Source of the DNA: Serratia entomophila
GTDB lineage: Bacteria > Pseudomonadota > Gammaproteobacteria > Enterobacterales > Enterobacteriaceae
Assembly (NCBI RefSeq): GCF_021462285.1
Contig: NZ_CP082787.1
Span: forward strand, 682,001 to 746,000
Direction: 5' to 3'
DNA: 64,000 nucleotides
This document shows positions 54,084 to 64,000 of this stretch, piece by piece. Made by a program: the position numbers and the translations under genes. Within the stretch, counting starts at the first letter, position 1, and every line of letters begins with the position of its first letter. Below the pieces are notes generated by a model. That model did not search any database, was not told the DNA's origin, and saw only the letters and a program-made list of their open reading frames with translations.

Positions 54084-55528
54084 TGCCGCTCCCCGCCACA
54101 GGCGGTAATATCCACCACGCGGTACAGCTCTTCAAGCGAAGTGACGCCTGCGGCAACCAGCGCCAACCCGGCCTGCAGCAGCGTTATCTGCCCCTGTTGG
54201 CGGGCGATATCCGCCAGTTGGCCCGGCGTGGCGTTCTGCAGCAGGCCGGCCTGCACTTCAGGGGTGACCGCCAGCAGCTCGTAAACGCCTATCCTGCCGT
54301 AGTAGCCGCTGAAGCAGTGTTCGCAGCCGTCGGCGCGCCAGGCGGTCAACGGCTCCGGCCAGATCGCCGCAGGGAACTGCGTCGGCCGGCTCTGCTGATA
54401 GCGGCAATGCTCGCACAACCGGCGCACCAGCCGCTGGGCGATCACCAGTTTGAGGCAGGCGGCGATCAGGTAACCGGGAATGCCCATGTGCGTCAGGCGC
54501 GTCAGGGTTTCACCGGTAGAGTTGGTGTGCAGCGTCGACAGCACCAGGTGGCCGGTCTGGGCGGCCTTGACGGCGATCTCTGCGGTTTCCTGGTCGCGTA
54601 TCTCGCCGATCATGATAACGTCCGGATCCTGGCGCAGCAGCGCACGCAGCACTTTCGAGAAGCTCAGCTCGGTTTTGGCGTTCACCTGGGTTTGATTGAC
54701 GCCAAATAAGGGGATTTCGATCGGATCCTCGACGCTGCACAGATTGCTCTGCGCGTCGTTCAACTGGCGCAGGCCGCTGTACAGCGTTACCGTTTTGCCG
54801 CTGCCGGTTGGGCCGGTCACCAGGATCATCCCTTGCGGGCTGGCCAGCGCCGCCGCATAGCTACCCAGCGCCGCCCGGCTCATGCCCAACCCTTCCAGCG
54901 GCAGCTCCTGCCGCTCGGTTTGCAAAATGCGCAGCACGACTTTTTCGCCGTGCAGCGTCGGCAATGTGGCGATGCGCATCGAATAGCGGGCGTTATCCAA
55001 CCAGAGGCTGAGCTGCCCGTCCTGCGGCAGCCGGCGCTCTGCGATGTCCAGTTGCCCCATAATCTTCAGCCTGGCGCTCAGTCGCGCCGCCAACTCGGCC
55101 GGCGGCGAGGCGATGGCCTGCAGCACGCCGTCAATGCGCAATCGCACGCGAAACCGCTGCTGATAAGGCTCAAAGTGCACGTCCGAGGCGCGGCGCTGAA
55201 TGGCCATGCGCAACGTCTGGTTGATAAACTGCACCACCGGCGTATCGCTCGCGTCGTCCAGAGACGCGGCAGCGGGCGCCCGCTCTGCGGCGGCCAGCGG
55301 TGGCGTTTCCGCCTGCAGATAACGCTGATTCAGCGCCAGCTCCAGCCGGGCCGCCGGCCATTGCTCCAGGTGGATGCGCTTCCCCGTGGCGAAGCGCAGC
55401 GCCGCCAGCAGTTCCTGAGGGGCTTCCTCGCTGAGCGCCACCGTCAGGGTGGTGTGATCTTCATTAAGCGCCAGGGTTTGGTAGCGGCGACACAGGTTGT
55501 GAACTTCTTCGCTGATCGCTTCAATCAT
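54080..55528 (-). CDS. hofB: Type IV pilus/T2SS assembly ATPase HofB
   Basis: GspE/PilB-family extension ATPase that powers pilin assembly. It has 482 residues (461 in E. coli). The sequence shows Walker A GPTGSGKT (239-246), Walker B RQDPDVIMIGEIRD (about 299-312), the His box TGHLVLSTLHTNST, and the zinc-binding tetracysteine (CEHCRY and CEHCFSGYYGRIG). It lies five bases after ppdD. With ppdD and hofC it forms the enteric ppdD-hofBC pilus operon. Confidence 0.94.
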   Translation of the reverse strand: MIEAISEEVHNLCRRYQTLALNEDHTTLTVALSEEAPQELLAALRFATGKRIHLEQWPAARLELALNQRYLQAETPPLAAAERAPAAASLDDASDTPVVQFINQTLRMAIQRRASDVHFEPYQQRFRVRLRIDGVLQAIASPPAELAARLSARLKIMGQLDIAERRLPQDGQLSLWLDNARYSMRIATLPTLHGEKVVLRILQTERQELPLEGLGMSRAALGSYAAALASPQGMILVTGPTGSGKTVTLYSGLRQLNDAQSNLCSVEDPIEIPLFGVNQTQVNAKTELSFSKVLRALLRQDPDVIMIGEIRDQETAEIAVKAAQTGHLVLSTLHTNSTGETLTRLTHMGIPGYLIAACLKLVIAQRLVRRLCEHCRYQQSRPTQFPAAIWPEPLTAWRADGCEHCFSGYYGRIGVYELLAVTPEVQAGLLQNATPGQLADIARQQGQITLLQAGLALVAAGVTSLEELYRVVDITACGGERQ

Positions 55529-55533
55529 TGCCG

Positions 55534-55971
55534 TTACTCCGCCGCGTTGTCAAAGCGGAACACTTCCTGGCAGACCTCAGTCAGGCTGGCGTTTTCGCTG
55601 GTGCACAGGCGGGTCCAGCGGGTCAGGCCGCCGGCGTTTTGCGTGGGCGTCAGCGCGACTTTCAACCCCAGCAACGTCTGTGCGCCGGTGAGGGTGATCA
55701 CCCCCTTATCGACCTGCAGATCGCTGACGTAGCGCGAGGATCCGCCGGCGGGGATCCCTTTGCCGCCGGCGTTGCAGCCGGTTGGCTTGCCTTCGTCCAG
55801 TACGCAGAGCTCTACGGCCAGTTTGTAGGGCGCCATGGTCTGCAGCATGTCGGTCATCGCCGCCTTCTGGATATAGCGTTGGTAGGCGGGAATGCCGATG
55901 GCGCTCAGTATGGCGATAATGGCGATCACCACCATCAGTTCAATCAGGGTAAAACCGCGCTGCGTTTCCAT
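55534..55971 (-). CDS. ppdD: Major type IV pilin PpdD
   Basis: Prepilin of the enteric type IV pilus. It has 145 residues from METQRG/FTLIELMVVIAI, with prepilin peptidase cleavage expected after Gly6 and the conserved Glu5 of the mature protein. Cysteines near the C-terminus (LCTSENASLTEVCQEVF) match the PpdD disulfide. GGAGG precedes ATG 55971; in-frame codons further upstream are non-coding leader. The retraction ATPase and secretin genes are not in this window. Confidence 0.96.
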   Translation of the reverse strand: METQRGFTLIELMVVIAIIAILSAIGIPAYQRYIQKAAMTDMLQTMAPYKLAVELCVLDEGKPTGCNAGGKGIPAGGSSRYVSDLQVDKGVITLTGAQTLLGLKVALTPTQNAGGLTRWTRLCTSENASLTEVCQEVFRFDNAAE

Positions 55972-56134
55972 TTTTTGTTTCCTCCATGTCAGTGTGGAGG
56001 GGACGGTAACCGGTCTGGCGGCGGGCTGCGATAACCTTTGGCGCGTTTCGCGGTGCGCTTCCGGCACATGCAGCTTCGGTTGCAACGGGATGAAAAAAAC
56101 TGAGGTGCGGTGCGCAATTTTGGCGGGGGAAATG

Positions 56135-56155
56135 CCTTCCCGCGCAGCGGGAAGG
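56135..56155 (-). terminator. Hairpin after nadC
   Basis: A nine-base-pair stem CCTTCCCGC/GCGGGAAGG with a three-base loop, 8 bases past the nadC stop and about 165 bases before ppdD. Only CATTT follows, so it is weak as an intrinsic terminator. Confidence 0.45.
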
Positions 56156-56162
56156 CGGGGCG

Positions 56163-57074
<912 letters not shown>

Positions 57075-57137
57075 TTAGATCGTAGGGGAACATGCTACTC
57101 TGTTGCAGGAATAAGTACCACCGCGGAGAAGTGTCTG

Positions 57138-57737
57138 ATGCAGTTGGAAAATGGCTGGATTGTCGGGGTGAGGCGGGTTGTTTCGCCACACAGCGATCGG
57201 CGGCCGGACGATGAAACGCCCTCGCTGCTGGTGATCCACAATATCAGCCTGCCACCCGGCGAGTTTGGCGGCCCCCATATCGATCGGCTGTTCACCGGCA
57301 CGCTGGATCCCGCCGATCACCCCTATTTTGCCGATATTCATCAGCTGCGGGTCTCTGCGCACTGCCTGATCCGCCGCGACGGCGAAATCGTTCAATATGT
57401 GCCTTTCGATCGGCGCGCCTGGCATGCCGGCGTTTCTCTCTATCGGGGGCGTGAAAAGTGCAACGACTTCTCCATCGGCATCGAACTGGAAGGCACCGAT
57501 CTATTGGCCTATGAGCCACAGCAATATCGCAGCCTGCAGGCGGTGACCGCACTGTTGGCTAGGCATTATCCGGGCCTGGCGGATAATATCACCGGGCACA
57601 GTGACATCGCCCCCGGGCGCAAGACCGATCCTGGCCCGGCGTTCGACTGGAAACGCTATCTGGCATCTCTGGAACAACGGGATGGCGCCGATAACGCTAT
57701 GCTTGGCAAAAGAAAAAGGGAGAGGAATCGCGAATGA
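57138..57737 (+). CDS. ampD: 1,6-anhydro-MurNAc-L-alanine amidase AmpD
   Basis: Cytoplasmic zinc amidase of cell wall recycling; its loss derepresses AmpC beta-lactamase through AmpR. It has 199 residues from [20 protein letters not shown]. The zinc ligands are in [16 protein letters not shown] (His near 34) and [19 protein letters not shown] (His and Asp near 155-165). E. coli AmpD has 183; here a charged C-terminal extension ending [11 protein letters not shown] runs over the ampE ribosome site. It overlaps ampE by four bases. Confidence 0.96.
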   Translation: MQLENGWIVGVRRVVSPHSDRRPDDETPSLLVIHNISLPPGEFGGPHIDRLFTGTLDPADHPYFADIHQLRVSAHCLIRRDGEIVQYVPFDRRAWHAGVSLYRGREKCNDFSIGIELEGTDLLAYEPQQYRSLQAVTALLARHYPGLADNITGHSDIAPGRKTDPGPAFDWKRYLASLEQRDGADNAMLGKRKRERNRE

Positions 57738-58588
57738 CGCTGTTTACGCTGTTACTGGTTCTGGCGTGGGAACGCCTGTTCAAACTGGGTGAACACTGGC
57801 AGTTGGACCATCGCCTGGAAGTGGTGTTCCACCGGCTGCATCGGGTGTCGTTGGCGCAAACGCTGGCGATGACCCTCGCCTTTATGGTGGTGGTGTGGGG
57901 CATTTTGTGGCTATCTCAGGGACTGTTCTTCGGGGTGGTGACGCTGCTGCTGTGGATTGTCATCGATCTGCTGTGCGTCGGCGCCGGCGTTAAACGCAAG
58001 CATTATCGCGCCTATCTGAAGGCCGCGCGGCAGGGGGACAGCCACGCCAGCGATCAGATGGCGGAAGAGCTGGCGCTGATCCACGGTTTGCCGGTGGATT
58101 GCAGCGAAGAACTGCGCCTGCGCGAGCTGCAAAACGCATTGCTGTGGATTAACTTCCGCTACTATCTGGCACCGCTGTTCTGGTTTGTGGTTTGCGGGCC
58201 TTACGGGCCGATCGCGCTGGCGGGTTACTCTTTCCTGCGCGCCTATCAAACCTGGCTGGCGCGCCACAATACGCCGCTGGAGCGTTCGCAGTCGGGCATT
58301 GATCATCTGCTGAACTGGCTGGACTGGATCCCGGTGCGCCTGGCGGGGGTGGCCTACGCGCTGTTCGGTCACGGAGAGAAGGCGCTGCCGGCCTGGTTCG
58401 CTTCGCTGGGCGACCGCCACTCTTCGTCATATCAGGTGCTGACACGGCTGGCGCAGTTCTCGCTGGCGCGCGATCCGCATATGGATCCGGTGCAAACGCC
58501 GCGCGCGGCGGTGACTTTGGCGCGCAAGGTGACGATGATCATCGTGGTGGTGGTGGCGCTGTTGACCATTTACGGTACGCTGCTTTAA
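57734..58588 (+). CDS. ampE: Beta-lactamase regulator AmpE
   Basis: Inner-membrane protein of the ampDE operon, linked to beta-lactamase induction with unclear biochemical role. It has 284 residues, as in E. coli. Hydrophobic segments lie near 1-15, 40-85, 145-170 and the extreme C-terminus. An N-terminal [19 protein letters not shown] is conserved in enterics. The ATG overlaps the ampD stop (ATGA). Confidence 0.96.
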   Translation: MTLFTLLLVLAWERLFKLGEHWQLDHRLEVVFHRLHRVSLAQTLAMTLAFMVVVWGILWLSQGLFFGVVTLLLWIVIDLLCVGAGVKRKHYRAYLKAARQGDSHASDQMAEELALIHGLPVDCSEELRLRELQNALLWINFRYYLAPLFWFVVCGPYGPIALAGYSFLRAYQTWLARHNTPLERSQSGIDHLLNWLDWIPVRLAGVAYALFGHGEKALPAWFASLGDRHSSSYQVLTRLAQFSLARDPHMDPVQTPRAAVTLARKVTMIIVVVVALLTIYGTLL

Positions 58589-58594
58589 GCCGCA

Positions 58595-58632
58595 GCAACT
58601 AAAACGGGCGCCTTGGCGCCTGTTTTAGTTGC
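58595..58632. terminator. Bidirectional terminator between ampE and hemL
   Basis: An eighteen-pair stem, GCAACTAAAACGGGCGCC with GGCGCCTGTTTTAGTTGC (one G-T pair), around a two- to four-base loop. The AAAA/TTTT segments inside the stem supply U-runs in both directions, the classic layout for convergent genes. Confidence 0.93.
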
Positions 58633-58641
58633 ACTGCAAAC

Positions 58642-59931
58642 TCAGAGTTTGGCGAAGCTGCGGCGCGCGGCGTCGATAGTGCGCTGGATGTCTTCCTTGC
58701 TGTGGGCTACGGACATAAAGCCTGCTTCAAAGGCTGAAGGCGCCAGATAAACCCCCTCCTCGAGCATCAGATGGAAGAAGCGCTTGAAGCGCTCCACGTC
58801 GCACCGCATCACGTCCTGGTAGCAGGTGACCGCCGGCGCGTCGGTGAAGAACAGGCCGAACATGCCGCCGACGTTGTTGACCACCAGCGGGATGCTTTCT
58901 TCTTTCGCCGCATGCAGCAGGCCATCCGCCAGCATTTCGGTCAGTTCGGTCAGCGTCTGGTGCACGCCCACCTGCGAGACTTCGGTCAGGCAGGCGTAGC
59001 CCGCCGCCATGGCGATCGGGTTGCCGGACAGGGTGCCCGCCTGGTAAACCGGGCCGGTCGGCGCCAGCGCTGCCATCACGTCGCGGCGGCCGCCGAAGGC
59101 GCCCACCGGCATGCCGCCGCCGATGATTTTGCCCAGGCAGGTCAGATCCGGCTCAACGTCGTAATAGGCTTGCGCCCCGGCCAGCGCTACGCGGAAGCCG
59201 GTCATCACTTCATCGATAATCAGCAGCGCGCCATATTTATCGCACAGCGCGCGCAGGCCCGGCAGGAATTCAGGCAGCGGCGGCACGCAGTTCATATTGC
59301 CGGCCACCGGCTCGACGATAATGCAGGCGATCTCCGAAGGGTATTGCTCGAACGCCGTGCGCACCGAATCCAGATCGTTATAGGTGCAGGTGAGGGTGTG
59401 CTTGGCGAAGTCCGCCGGCACGCCCGGGGAATTCGGCTGGCCGAGGGTCAGCGCGCCGGAGCCGGCTTTCACCAGCAGGCAGTCGGCGTGGCCGTGGTAG
59501 CAGCCTTCGAACTTGATTATCTTGTCGCGGTTGGTGTAGCCGCGCGCCAGGCGAATGGCGCTCATGGTGGCTTCGGTGCCCGAGTTCACCATACGCACCA
59601 TGTCCATGGTCGGCACCAGCTCGGTGACCAGCTGCGCCATTTTGACTTCCATCTCGGTCGGCGCGCCGAAGCTCAGGCCGCGCTGCGCCGCTTCGATCAC
59701 CGCGTCGCGGATCGCCGGGTGGTTGTGCCCCAGCACCATCGGGCCCCAGGAGCCAACGTAGTCGATGTAGGCTTTGCCATCGGCGTCGAACAGGTAAGCT
59801 CCGTCCGCCCGCTCGATAAACAGCGGCACACCGCCGACGCCGGTGAATGCACGCACCGGAGAGTTAACCCCGCCGGGGATCAACTGTTGCGCCTGGGCAT
59901 ACAGACTTTCGGACTTGCTGTGTAAGCTCAT
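58642..59931 (-). CDS. hemL: Glutamate-1-semialdehyde 2,1-aminomutase
   Basis: PLP enzyme making 5-aminolevulinate for haem and cobalamin-type tetrapyrroles. It has 429 residues (426 in E. coli). [20 protein letters not shown] (about 118-137) binds the cofactor phosphate, [14 protein letters not shown] holds the PLP aspartate, and the Schiff-base lysine is in [17 protein letters not shown] (near 265). It is convergent with ampE and divergent from clcA. Confidence 0.98.
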   Translation of the reverse strand: MSLHSKSESLYAQAQQLIPGGVNSPVRAFTGVGGVPLFIERADGAYLFDADGKAYIDYVGSWGPMVLGHNHPAIRDAVIEAAQRGLSFGAPTEMEVKMAQLVTELVPTMDMVRMVNSGTEATMSAIRLARGYTNRDKIIKFEGCYHGHADCLLVKAGSGALTLGQPNSPGVPADFAKHTLTCTYNDLDSVRTAFEQYPSEIACIIVEPVAGNMNCVPPLPEFLPGLRALCDKYGALLIIDEVMTGFRVALAGAQAYYDVEPDLTCLGKIIGGGMPVGAFGGRRDVMAALAPTGPVYQAGTLSGNPIAMAAGYACLTEVSQVGVHQTLTELTEMLADGLLHAAKEESIPLVVNNVGGMFGLFFTDAPAVTCYQDVMRCDVERFKRFFHLMLEEGVYLAPSAFEAGFMSVAHSKEDIQRTIDAARRSFAKL

Positions 59932-60110
59932 AAATCGGCTCCTGGATTCTCTTTTGAATGATTTGACCGCGCTATTCTAGAGGAGAGCGCCGCGTTATGA
60001 AACGATCACAGCCAGATACCTATTAACGGCGGCGGCCGGGGCGGGGGTAAGGTAGAATAGCCAGCTTACCTATTTGTATTACATTTGATCACACGAATGA
60101 ATAACCCGTT

Positions 60111-61547
60111 ATGACTGAAATGCAGCAACAGCCTTCAGCGGCGCCGCCGCGCCTGAAGCGCAGCGATGCGGTGCGGCAGTTTATCCGCCGCGACAAGACG
60201 CCGGTAGCGGTATTGATCATGGCCGCTCTGGTGGGCACGCTGGCCGGCCTGCTCGGCGTGGCGTTCGACAACGCCGTGAACTGGGTGCAACAGCAGCGGC
60301 TGACCGCGCTGGTTCAGGTGGCCGATTATTGGATCCTGGTGTGGCCGCTGGCGTTTATTTTGTCCGCCGCGCTGGCGGCGCTGGGCTATTACCTGGTGCG
60401 GCGCTATGCGCCGGAGGCGGGCGGCTCGGGCATTCCGGAAATTGAAGGCGCGCTGGAAGAGCTGCGGCCGGTGCGCTGGTGGCGGGTGATCCCGGTGAAG
60501 TTTATCGGCGGCATGGGTACGCTCGGCGCAGGCATGGTGTTGGGGCGGGAAGGGCCTACGGTGCAGATGGGCGGCAACGTCGGGCGCATGGTGCTGGATA
60601 TTTTCCGCATGCGCGGCGCCGAGGCGCGTCATTCGCTGCTGGCCACCGGCGCGGCCGCGGGTCTCTCCGCCGCGTTCAATGCGCCGCTGGCGGGCATTCT
60701 GTTCATCATCGAAGAGATGCGCCCGCAGTTCCGCTACAACCTGATTTCGATTAAAGCGGTGTTTATCGGCGTGATTATGTCGAGCGTGGTGTTCCAGCTG
60801 TTTAACGGTTCCGGCTCGGTGATCGCGGTCGGCAAGCTGTCTTCGGCGCCGATCAATACGCTGTGGTTGTATCTGGTGCTGGGAGCGATATTCGGTGCGG
60901 TCGGGGTGATGTTCAACGCGCTGGTTTTCCGCAGCCAGGATATGTTCGCCCGCCTGCACGGCGGCCGGATGCGCAACGTGCTGCTGATGGGCGGCCTGCT
61001 CGGCGGCGTCTGCGGCATTCTGGGGCTGATCCAGCCGGAGGCGGCGGGCGGCGGCTTCGGGTTGATCCCGATCGCCGCGGCGGGCAACTACAGCGTCGGC
61101 ATGCTGATGTTTATTTTCATCACGCGGGTGTTCACCACGCTGCTGTGTTTCGGCTCCGGCGCGCCGGGGGGGATTTTCGCGCCGATGCTGGCGCTGGGCA
61201 CGCTGTTCGGCACCGCCTTCGGGCTGGCGGGCGCGCATCTGTTCCCGCAGTACGGCATCGAGGCGGGCACCTTCGCCATCGCCGGCATGGGTGCGCTGTT
61301 CGCCGCCACGGTGCGCGCGCCGCTGACCGGCATTGTGCTGGTACTGGAAATGACCGACAACTATCAGCTGATCCTGCCGATGATCATCACCTGTCTCGGC
61401 GCGACGCTGGTAGCGCAATTCCTTGGCGGTAAGCCGTTGTATTCGTCCATATTGGCCCGCACATTACGGAAGCAGGAAGCGCAGCAGGCGCGCGAAGCGG
61501 CGGAGAAAACAGGTAAAGAAAATACAACAAATGCGGTGAATACTTGA
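60111..61547 (+). CDS. clcA: H+/Cl- exchange transporter ClcA
   Basis: CLC antiporter that exchanges chloride and protons, supporting extreme acid resistance. It has 478 residues (473 in E. coli). Selectivity motifs are intact: GSGIPEIEG (about 104-112), [20 protein letters not shown] with the gating Glu near 148, [16 protein letters not shown] near 350, and the Tyr of [10 protein letters not shown] near 445. The proton-pathway Glu is in [13 protein letters not shown] near 203. Confidence 0.97.
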   Translation: MTEMQQQPSAAPPRLKRSDAVRQFIRRDKTPVAVLIMAALVGTLAGLLGVAFDNAVNWVQQQRLTALVQVADYWILVWPLAFILSAALAALGYYLVRRYAPEAGGSGIPEIEGALEELRPVRWWRVIPVKFIGGMGTLGAGMVLGREGPTVQMGGNVGRMVLDIFRMRGAEARHSLLATGAAAGLSAAFNAPLAGILFIIEEMRPQFRYNLISIKAVFIGVIMSSVVFQLFNGSGSVIAVGKLSSAPINTLWLYLVLGAIFGAVGVMFNALVFRSQDMFARLHGGRMRNVLLMGGLLGGVCGILGLIQPEAAGGGFGLIPIAAAGNYSVGMLMFIFITRVFTTLLCFGSGAPGGIFAPMLALGTLFGTAFGLAGAHLFPQYGIEAGTFAIAGMGALFAATVRAPLTGIVLVLEMTDNYQLILPMIITCLGATLVAQFLGGKPLYSSILARTLRKQEAQQAREAAEKTGKENTTNAVNT

Positions 61548-61636
61548 ACGCAACACTCAGGTATCGGATAATCGTTAATATTAATCAGGCAGCCATTGTA
61601 GCGCTCTGATGCTGAACAATGTTGGGAGTAAAGAGT

Positions 61637-61981
61637 ATGAGTGATGAAACAGCACTGCCCCTGCAATTCACCGAGGCAGCGGCAAGTAAGGTTAAGTTCC
61701 TGATTGCCGACGAAGAAAATCCTAACCTGAAGCTGCGGGTTTACATTACCGGCGGCGGCTGCAGCGGATTCCAGTACGGCTTCACTTTTGACGACAAGAT
61801 CAACGACGGCGACATGACCATCGAGAAGCAAGGCGTGGCGCTGGTGGTGGATCCTATGAGCCTGCAATACCTGGTGGGCGGCTCGGTGGATTATACCGAA
61901 GGGCTGGAAGGCTCGCGCTTTGTGGTGACCAACCCGAACGCCAAAACCACCTGCGGCTGCGGTTCTTCGTTCAGCATCTGA
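61637..61981 (+). CDS. erpA: Iron-sulfur cluster insertion protein ErpA
   Basis: A-type carrier that delivers [4Fe-4S] clusters, for example to IspG/IspH and respiratory enzymes. It has 114 residues from [20 protein letters not shown], equal to E. coli. The three cysteine ligands are in [13 protein letters not shown] (near 42) and [11 protein letters not shown] at the C-terminus. A good ribosome site (GGGAG) precedes ATG 61637; a longer in-frame start is not needed. Confidence 0.98.
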   Translation: MSDETALPLQFTEAAASKVKFLIADEENPNLKLRVYITGGGCSGFQYGFTFDDKINDGDMTIEKQGVALVVDPMSLQYLVGGSVDYTEGLEGSRFVVTNPNAKTTCGCGSSFSI

Positions 61982-62000
61982 AGCCCTTCACTGCACGATC

Positions 62001-62035
62001 AACCCGCCAGCCGCTCCGGCTCGCGGGTTTTTTTT
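62001..62035 (+). terminator. erpA terminator
   Basis: Stem AACCCGC/GCGGGTT with an internal AGCCG-CTC-CGGCT hairpin, followed by eight Ts. It faces the convergent yadS gene. Confidence 0.9.
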
Positions 62036-62041
62036 ATGCCC

Positions 62042-62656
62042 CTAGCGTTCGAGGATAAAGGCGGGCAGTTTGAGGTGCCAGCGGATAGCCGCCAGCCGGA
62101 TGGCCAGAGTAATGACCATGCCCAGCATCATCGCCTGCTGCAGCGGCATGCCGAAGGTATGAAACGCGGTAGCGTGCACGATGCCGCCGATGATGCAGGC
62201 GGTTGCGTAGATTTCGGTGCGCAGGATCATCGGGATCTCGCGCGCCAACACGTCGCGGATAATGCCGCCGCCTACGCCGGTGATCACTCCCATGCAAATC
62301 GCCACCAGCGGGCCGGTACCGGCGGCGAAGGCCTTATTGACGCCGATGCCGACGAATACCGCCAGCCCGACGGCGTCCAGCACCGGCAGGATCCATTTCG
62401 GCAAGCGGCGCGGTTGGCGCACCAGCAGCAACGTCAGGACGCAGGTGATCATCGCCACCACCAGATCGGTGGGATCCTTTACCCAAAACACCGGGCCGTT
62501 GGCCAGCGCCATATCGCGGATGGTGCCGCCGCCGACAGCTGTCACCACGCCCAGCACCAGCACGCCGAACGGATCCATGCGCAATTTGCCGGCCAGCAGC
62601 ACGCCGGAAATGGCGAATACCGCGGTGCCGAGAATATCCAGCCAGAACACCAGCAT
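62042..62656 (-). CDS. yadS: TRIC-type membrane channel protein YadS
   Basis: A 204-residue inner-membrane protein with seven hydrophobic segments arranged as two UPF0126 repeats. GVVTAVGGGTIRDMAL (about 37-52) and GVITGVGGGIIRDVLAREIP (about 122-141) are the paired glycine-rich signatures of prokaryotic TRIC cation channels. E. coli YadS has 207 residues; some family members have been reported to affect glycine uptake. The start is ATG 62656, overlapping the btuF stop by one base. Confidence 0.95.
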   Translation of the reverse strand: MLVFWLDILGTAVFAISGVLLAGKLRMDPFGVLVLGVVTAVGGGTIRDMALANGPVFWVKDPTDLVVAMITCVLTLLLVRQPRRLPKWILPVLDAVGLAVFVGIGVNKAFAAGTGPLVAICMGVITGVGGGIIRDVLAREIPMILRTEIYATACIIGGIVHATAFHTFGMPLQQAMMLGMVITLAIRLAAIRWHLKLPAFILER

Positions 62657-63462
62657 TAATGCATCTCCGCCAATTGGCTGCACAGCTGCTGCGCCGCCAG
62701 CACGATGCGTGGCCCCGGGCGGTTGAACCAATCCTCATTCAACGCGATCACCGGCACCTGCAGCTGCGGCGCCCAGAAGGCCTTCACGCTGGCGAGCTGT
62801 TGCGCGCCGCCGGTGATGACGATAGCCTGCGGCCGGCGGGCCAGCACCTGCTCACGGCTGATTTGCGGCCAGGGCATGCGGCTGTCGGCAAAGATGTTCT
62901 CGGCGCCGCACAGCGACAGCACCTGGCTTTGCAGGGTAGCGCCGGAGCCGGTGAACAGCGGCTGGGTACCGAACTGCAGCAGCACGCGGCGCGGTTGATT
63001 GCGGGCGTATTGCTGTTTCAGCGCCGCGGTTTGCCGGCGAACGGCGTCCGCCGCCTGATGCGCCTGCTCGGGATGCGGGCTGTATTGGGCAAGATCGTCC
63101 AGCGAACGGGCGATTTCGTCGAGGCTGCCGGCGTTCGCGTAATAGATAGGTATGCCGAACGAGGCGAGCTGATCCAACACCCGCTGCGGATTGCCGCCGC
63201 GCCACGCCAGGATCAGGTCCGGCTTCAGCGCCAGCACCCGTTCGATATTGACGCCCTGCCAGGAGGCCACCTGTTCAAGCTTGCCGGCCGCCGGCGGATA
63301 ATCGGAAAAGGCGCTTACCGCCAGCAGGCTATCGCCCATGCCGGCGGCATAGGCAAGCTCGGTGGTGTTCGGCGCCAGGCTTATCACTCGCTGGGCAGCG
63401 CCGGCGGGCAGCGCCAGCCACAGCGTGAACAGCCACAGCAAAGAGGCGAAGCTCAGCTTCAC
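62656..63462 (-). CDS. btuF: Vitamin B12 periplasmic binding protein BtuF
   Basis: Periplasmic receptor for cobalamin import through BtuCD. It has 268 residues (266 in E. coli). The signal peptide [20 protein letters not shown] is followed by [20 protein letters not shown], the mature N-terminus of class III binding proteins. [20 protein letters not shown] is conserved. It overlaps the mtnN stop by one base and yadS by one base, forming mtnN-btuF-yadS. Confidence 0.97.
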   Translation of the reverse strand: MKLSFASLLWLFTLWLALPAGAAQRVISLAPNTTELAYAAGMGDSLLAVSAFSDYPPAAGKLEQVASWQGVNIERVLALKPDLILAWRGGNPQRVLDQLASFGIPIYYANAGSLDEIARSLDDLAQYSPHPEQAHQAADAVRRQTAALKQQYARNQPRRVLLQFGTQPLFTGSGATLQSQVLSLCGAENIFADSRMPWPQISREQVLARRPQAIVITGGAQQLASVKAFWAPQLQVPVIALNEDWFNRPGPRIVLAAQQLCSQLAEMH

Positions 63463-63463
63463 A

Positions 63464-64000
63464 TCAACCGCGCTTGGCCAGGGTTTGCAGCATGGCGTTT
63501 ACCATCAGCGTCGACTGCTTGGCGGCCACGGTGAGGAATTCGTCGAAGCTCATGTGCGATTCGCTGTCGGCAACGTCGGAGATGGCGCGCACCACCACGA
63601 ACGGCGTACCAAACAGGTGGCAAACGTGGCCGATGGCTGCGGCTTCCATTTCAACCGCGGCAACGGCCGGGAAGGTGGTGCGAATGCGCGCCAGCGGCTC
63701 TGCGCCGTTGATGAAGGCGTCGCCGCTGCAGATCAGGCCGCGCACCGCGTTCAGGTCCAGCTGTTTGATGCAGCCTTCCGCCAGGGCGATCAGCGCGTCG
63801 TCTGCCACGAACGCCGCCGGGCAGCCGGCCATTTGGCCCGGCTCGTAGCCAAAGGCGGTCACGTCGGCGTCGTGATAGCGCACTTCTTCGGATACCACGA
63901 TATCGCCCACTTTCAGCGTGCTGGCCAGGCCGCCGGCGGAGCCGGTATTGATCACCACGTCCGGGCGGCAGTGCTCCAGCAGCAGGGTGGTGCCCATGGC
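63464..64000 (-). CDS. mtnN: 5'-methylthioadenosine/S-adenosylhomocysteine nucleosidase, 5' end cut
   Basis: Hydrolyses MTA, SAH and 5'-deoxyadenosine; part of methionine salvage and AI-2 synthesis. The visible part aligns from the residues equivalent to E. coli GATLLLEHC to the C-terminus. Its apparent first Met (63997) is internal, so about 55 N-terminal residues lie beyond the window. [20 protein letters not shown] (substrate Met/Glu) and [15 protein letters not shown] (catalytic Asp) are intact. Confidence 0.96.
   Translation of the reverse strand, partial: AMGTTLLLEHCRPDVVINTGSAGGLASTLKVGDIVVSEEVRYHDADVTAFGYEPGQMAGCPAAFVADDALIALAEGCIKQLDLNAVRGLICSGDAFINGAEPLARIRTTFPAVAAVEMEAAAIGHVCHLFGTPFVVVRAISDVADSESHMSFDEFLTVAAKQSTLMVNAMLQTLAKRG

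Overview
This 64-kb window is core chromosome of a high-GC member of the Enterobacterales, most likely Serratia (S. marcescens group). Almost every protein reads as a close relative of an Escherichia coli K-12 product and the gene order follows the E. coli leu/dcw/sec region. Third codon positions are strongly G/C-biased. Several features also point to Serratia or a neighbouring genus: ilvBN lies beside thiBPQ, an acyl-CoA synthetase gene sits between leuO and ilvI, and a DUF721 gene sits between lpxC and secM. The genus call comes from recalled sequences, not a search.

Layout. (1) 1-11.2 kb: polB (3' end missing), yabI, the valine-type acetolactate synthase operon ivbL-ilvBN with its attenuator, thiamine uptake thiBPQ under a TPP riboswitch, and the glucose-phosphate stress regulator sgrR divergent from the sRNA SgrS, which carries sgrT. 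(2) 11.2-18.9 kb: the sugar exporter setA, a DASS-family anion symporter preceded by a compact three-way-junction RNA element, and the leuABCD operon with leuL leader, attenuator and promoter. (3) 19-26.6 kb: leuO in an AT-rich setting, a long-chain acyl-CoA synthetase, ilvIH and cra. (4) 27.3-45.2 kb: the complete division and cell wall cluster mraZ-rsmH-ftsL-ftsI-murE-murF-mraY-murD-ftsW-murG-murC-ddlB-ftsQ-ftsA-ftsZ-lpxC, led by a promoter and MraZ operator. (5) 45.3-49.7 kb: a DciA-like (DUF721) gene divergent from secM-secA, then mutT. (6) 49.7-58.6 kb: yacG-zapD-coaE, an ERIC element, guaC, the pilus genes ppdD-hofB-hofC, nadC and ampDE. (7) 58.6-64 kb: hemL, clcA, erpA, yadS, btuF and the 3' part of mtnN.

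Functional logic. Three branched-chain amino acid loci (ilvBN, leuABCD, ilvIH) fall within 22 kb together with regulators LeuO and Cra. The dcw block is tightly packed, with many start/stop overlaps, and is probably read as a very long polycistron. SecM-SecA is a translational-arrest feedback pair. No phage, transposase, CRISPR array, tRNA or rRNA was seen. The least explained features are non-coding: the three-way-junction element before the DASS transporter (12477-12542), two tandem hairpins with compensating changes between murG and murC (38403-38470), and a sharply delimited rare-codon block inside ftsI.
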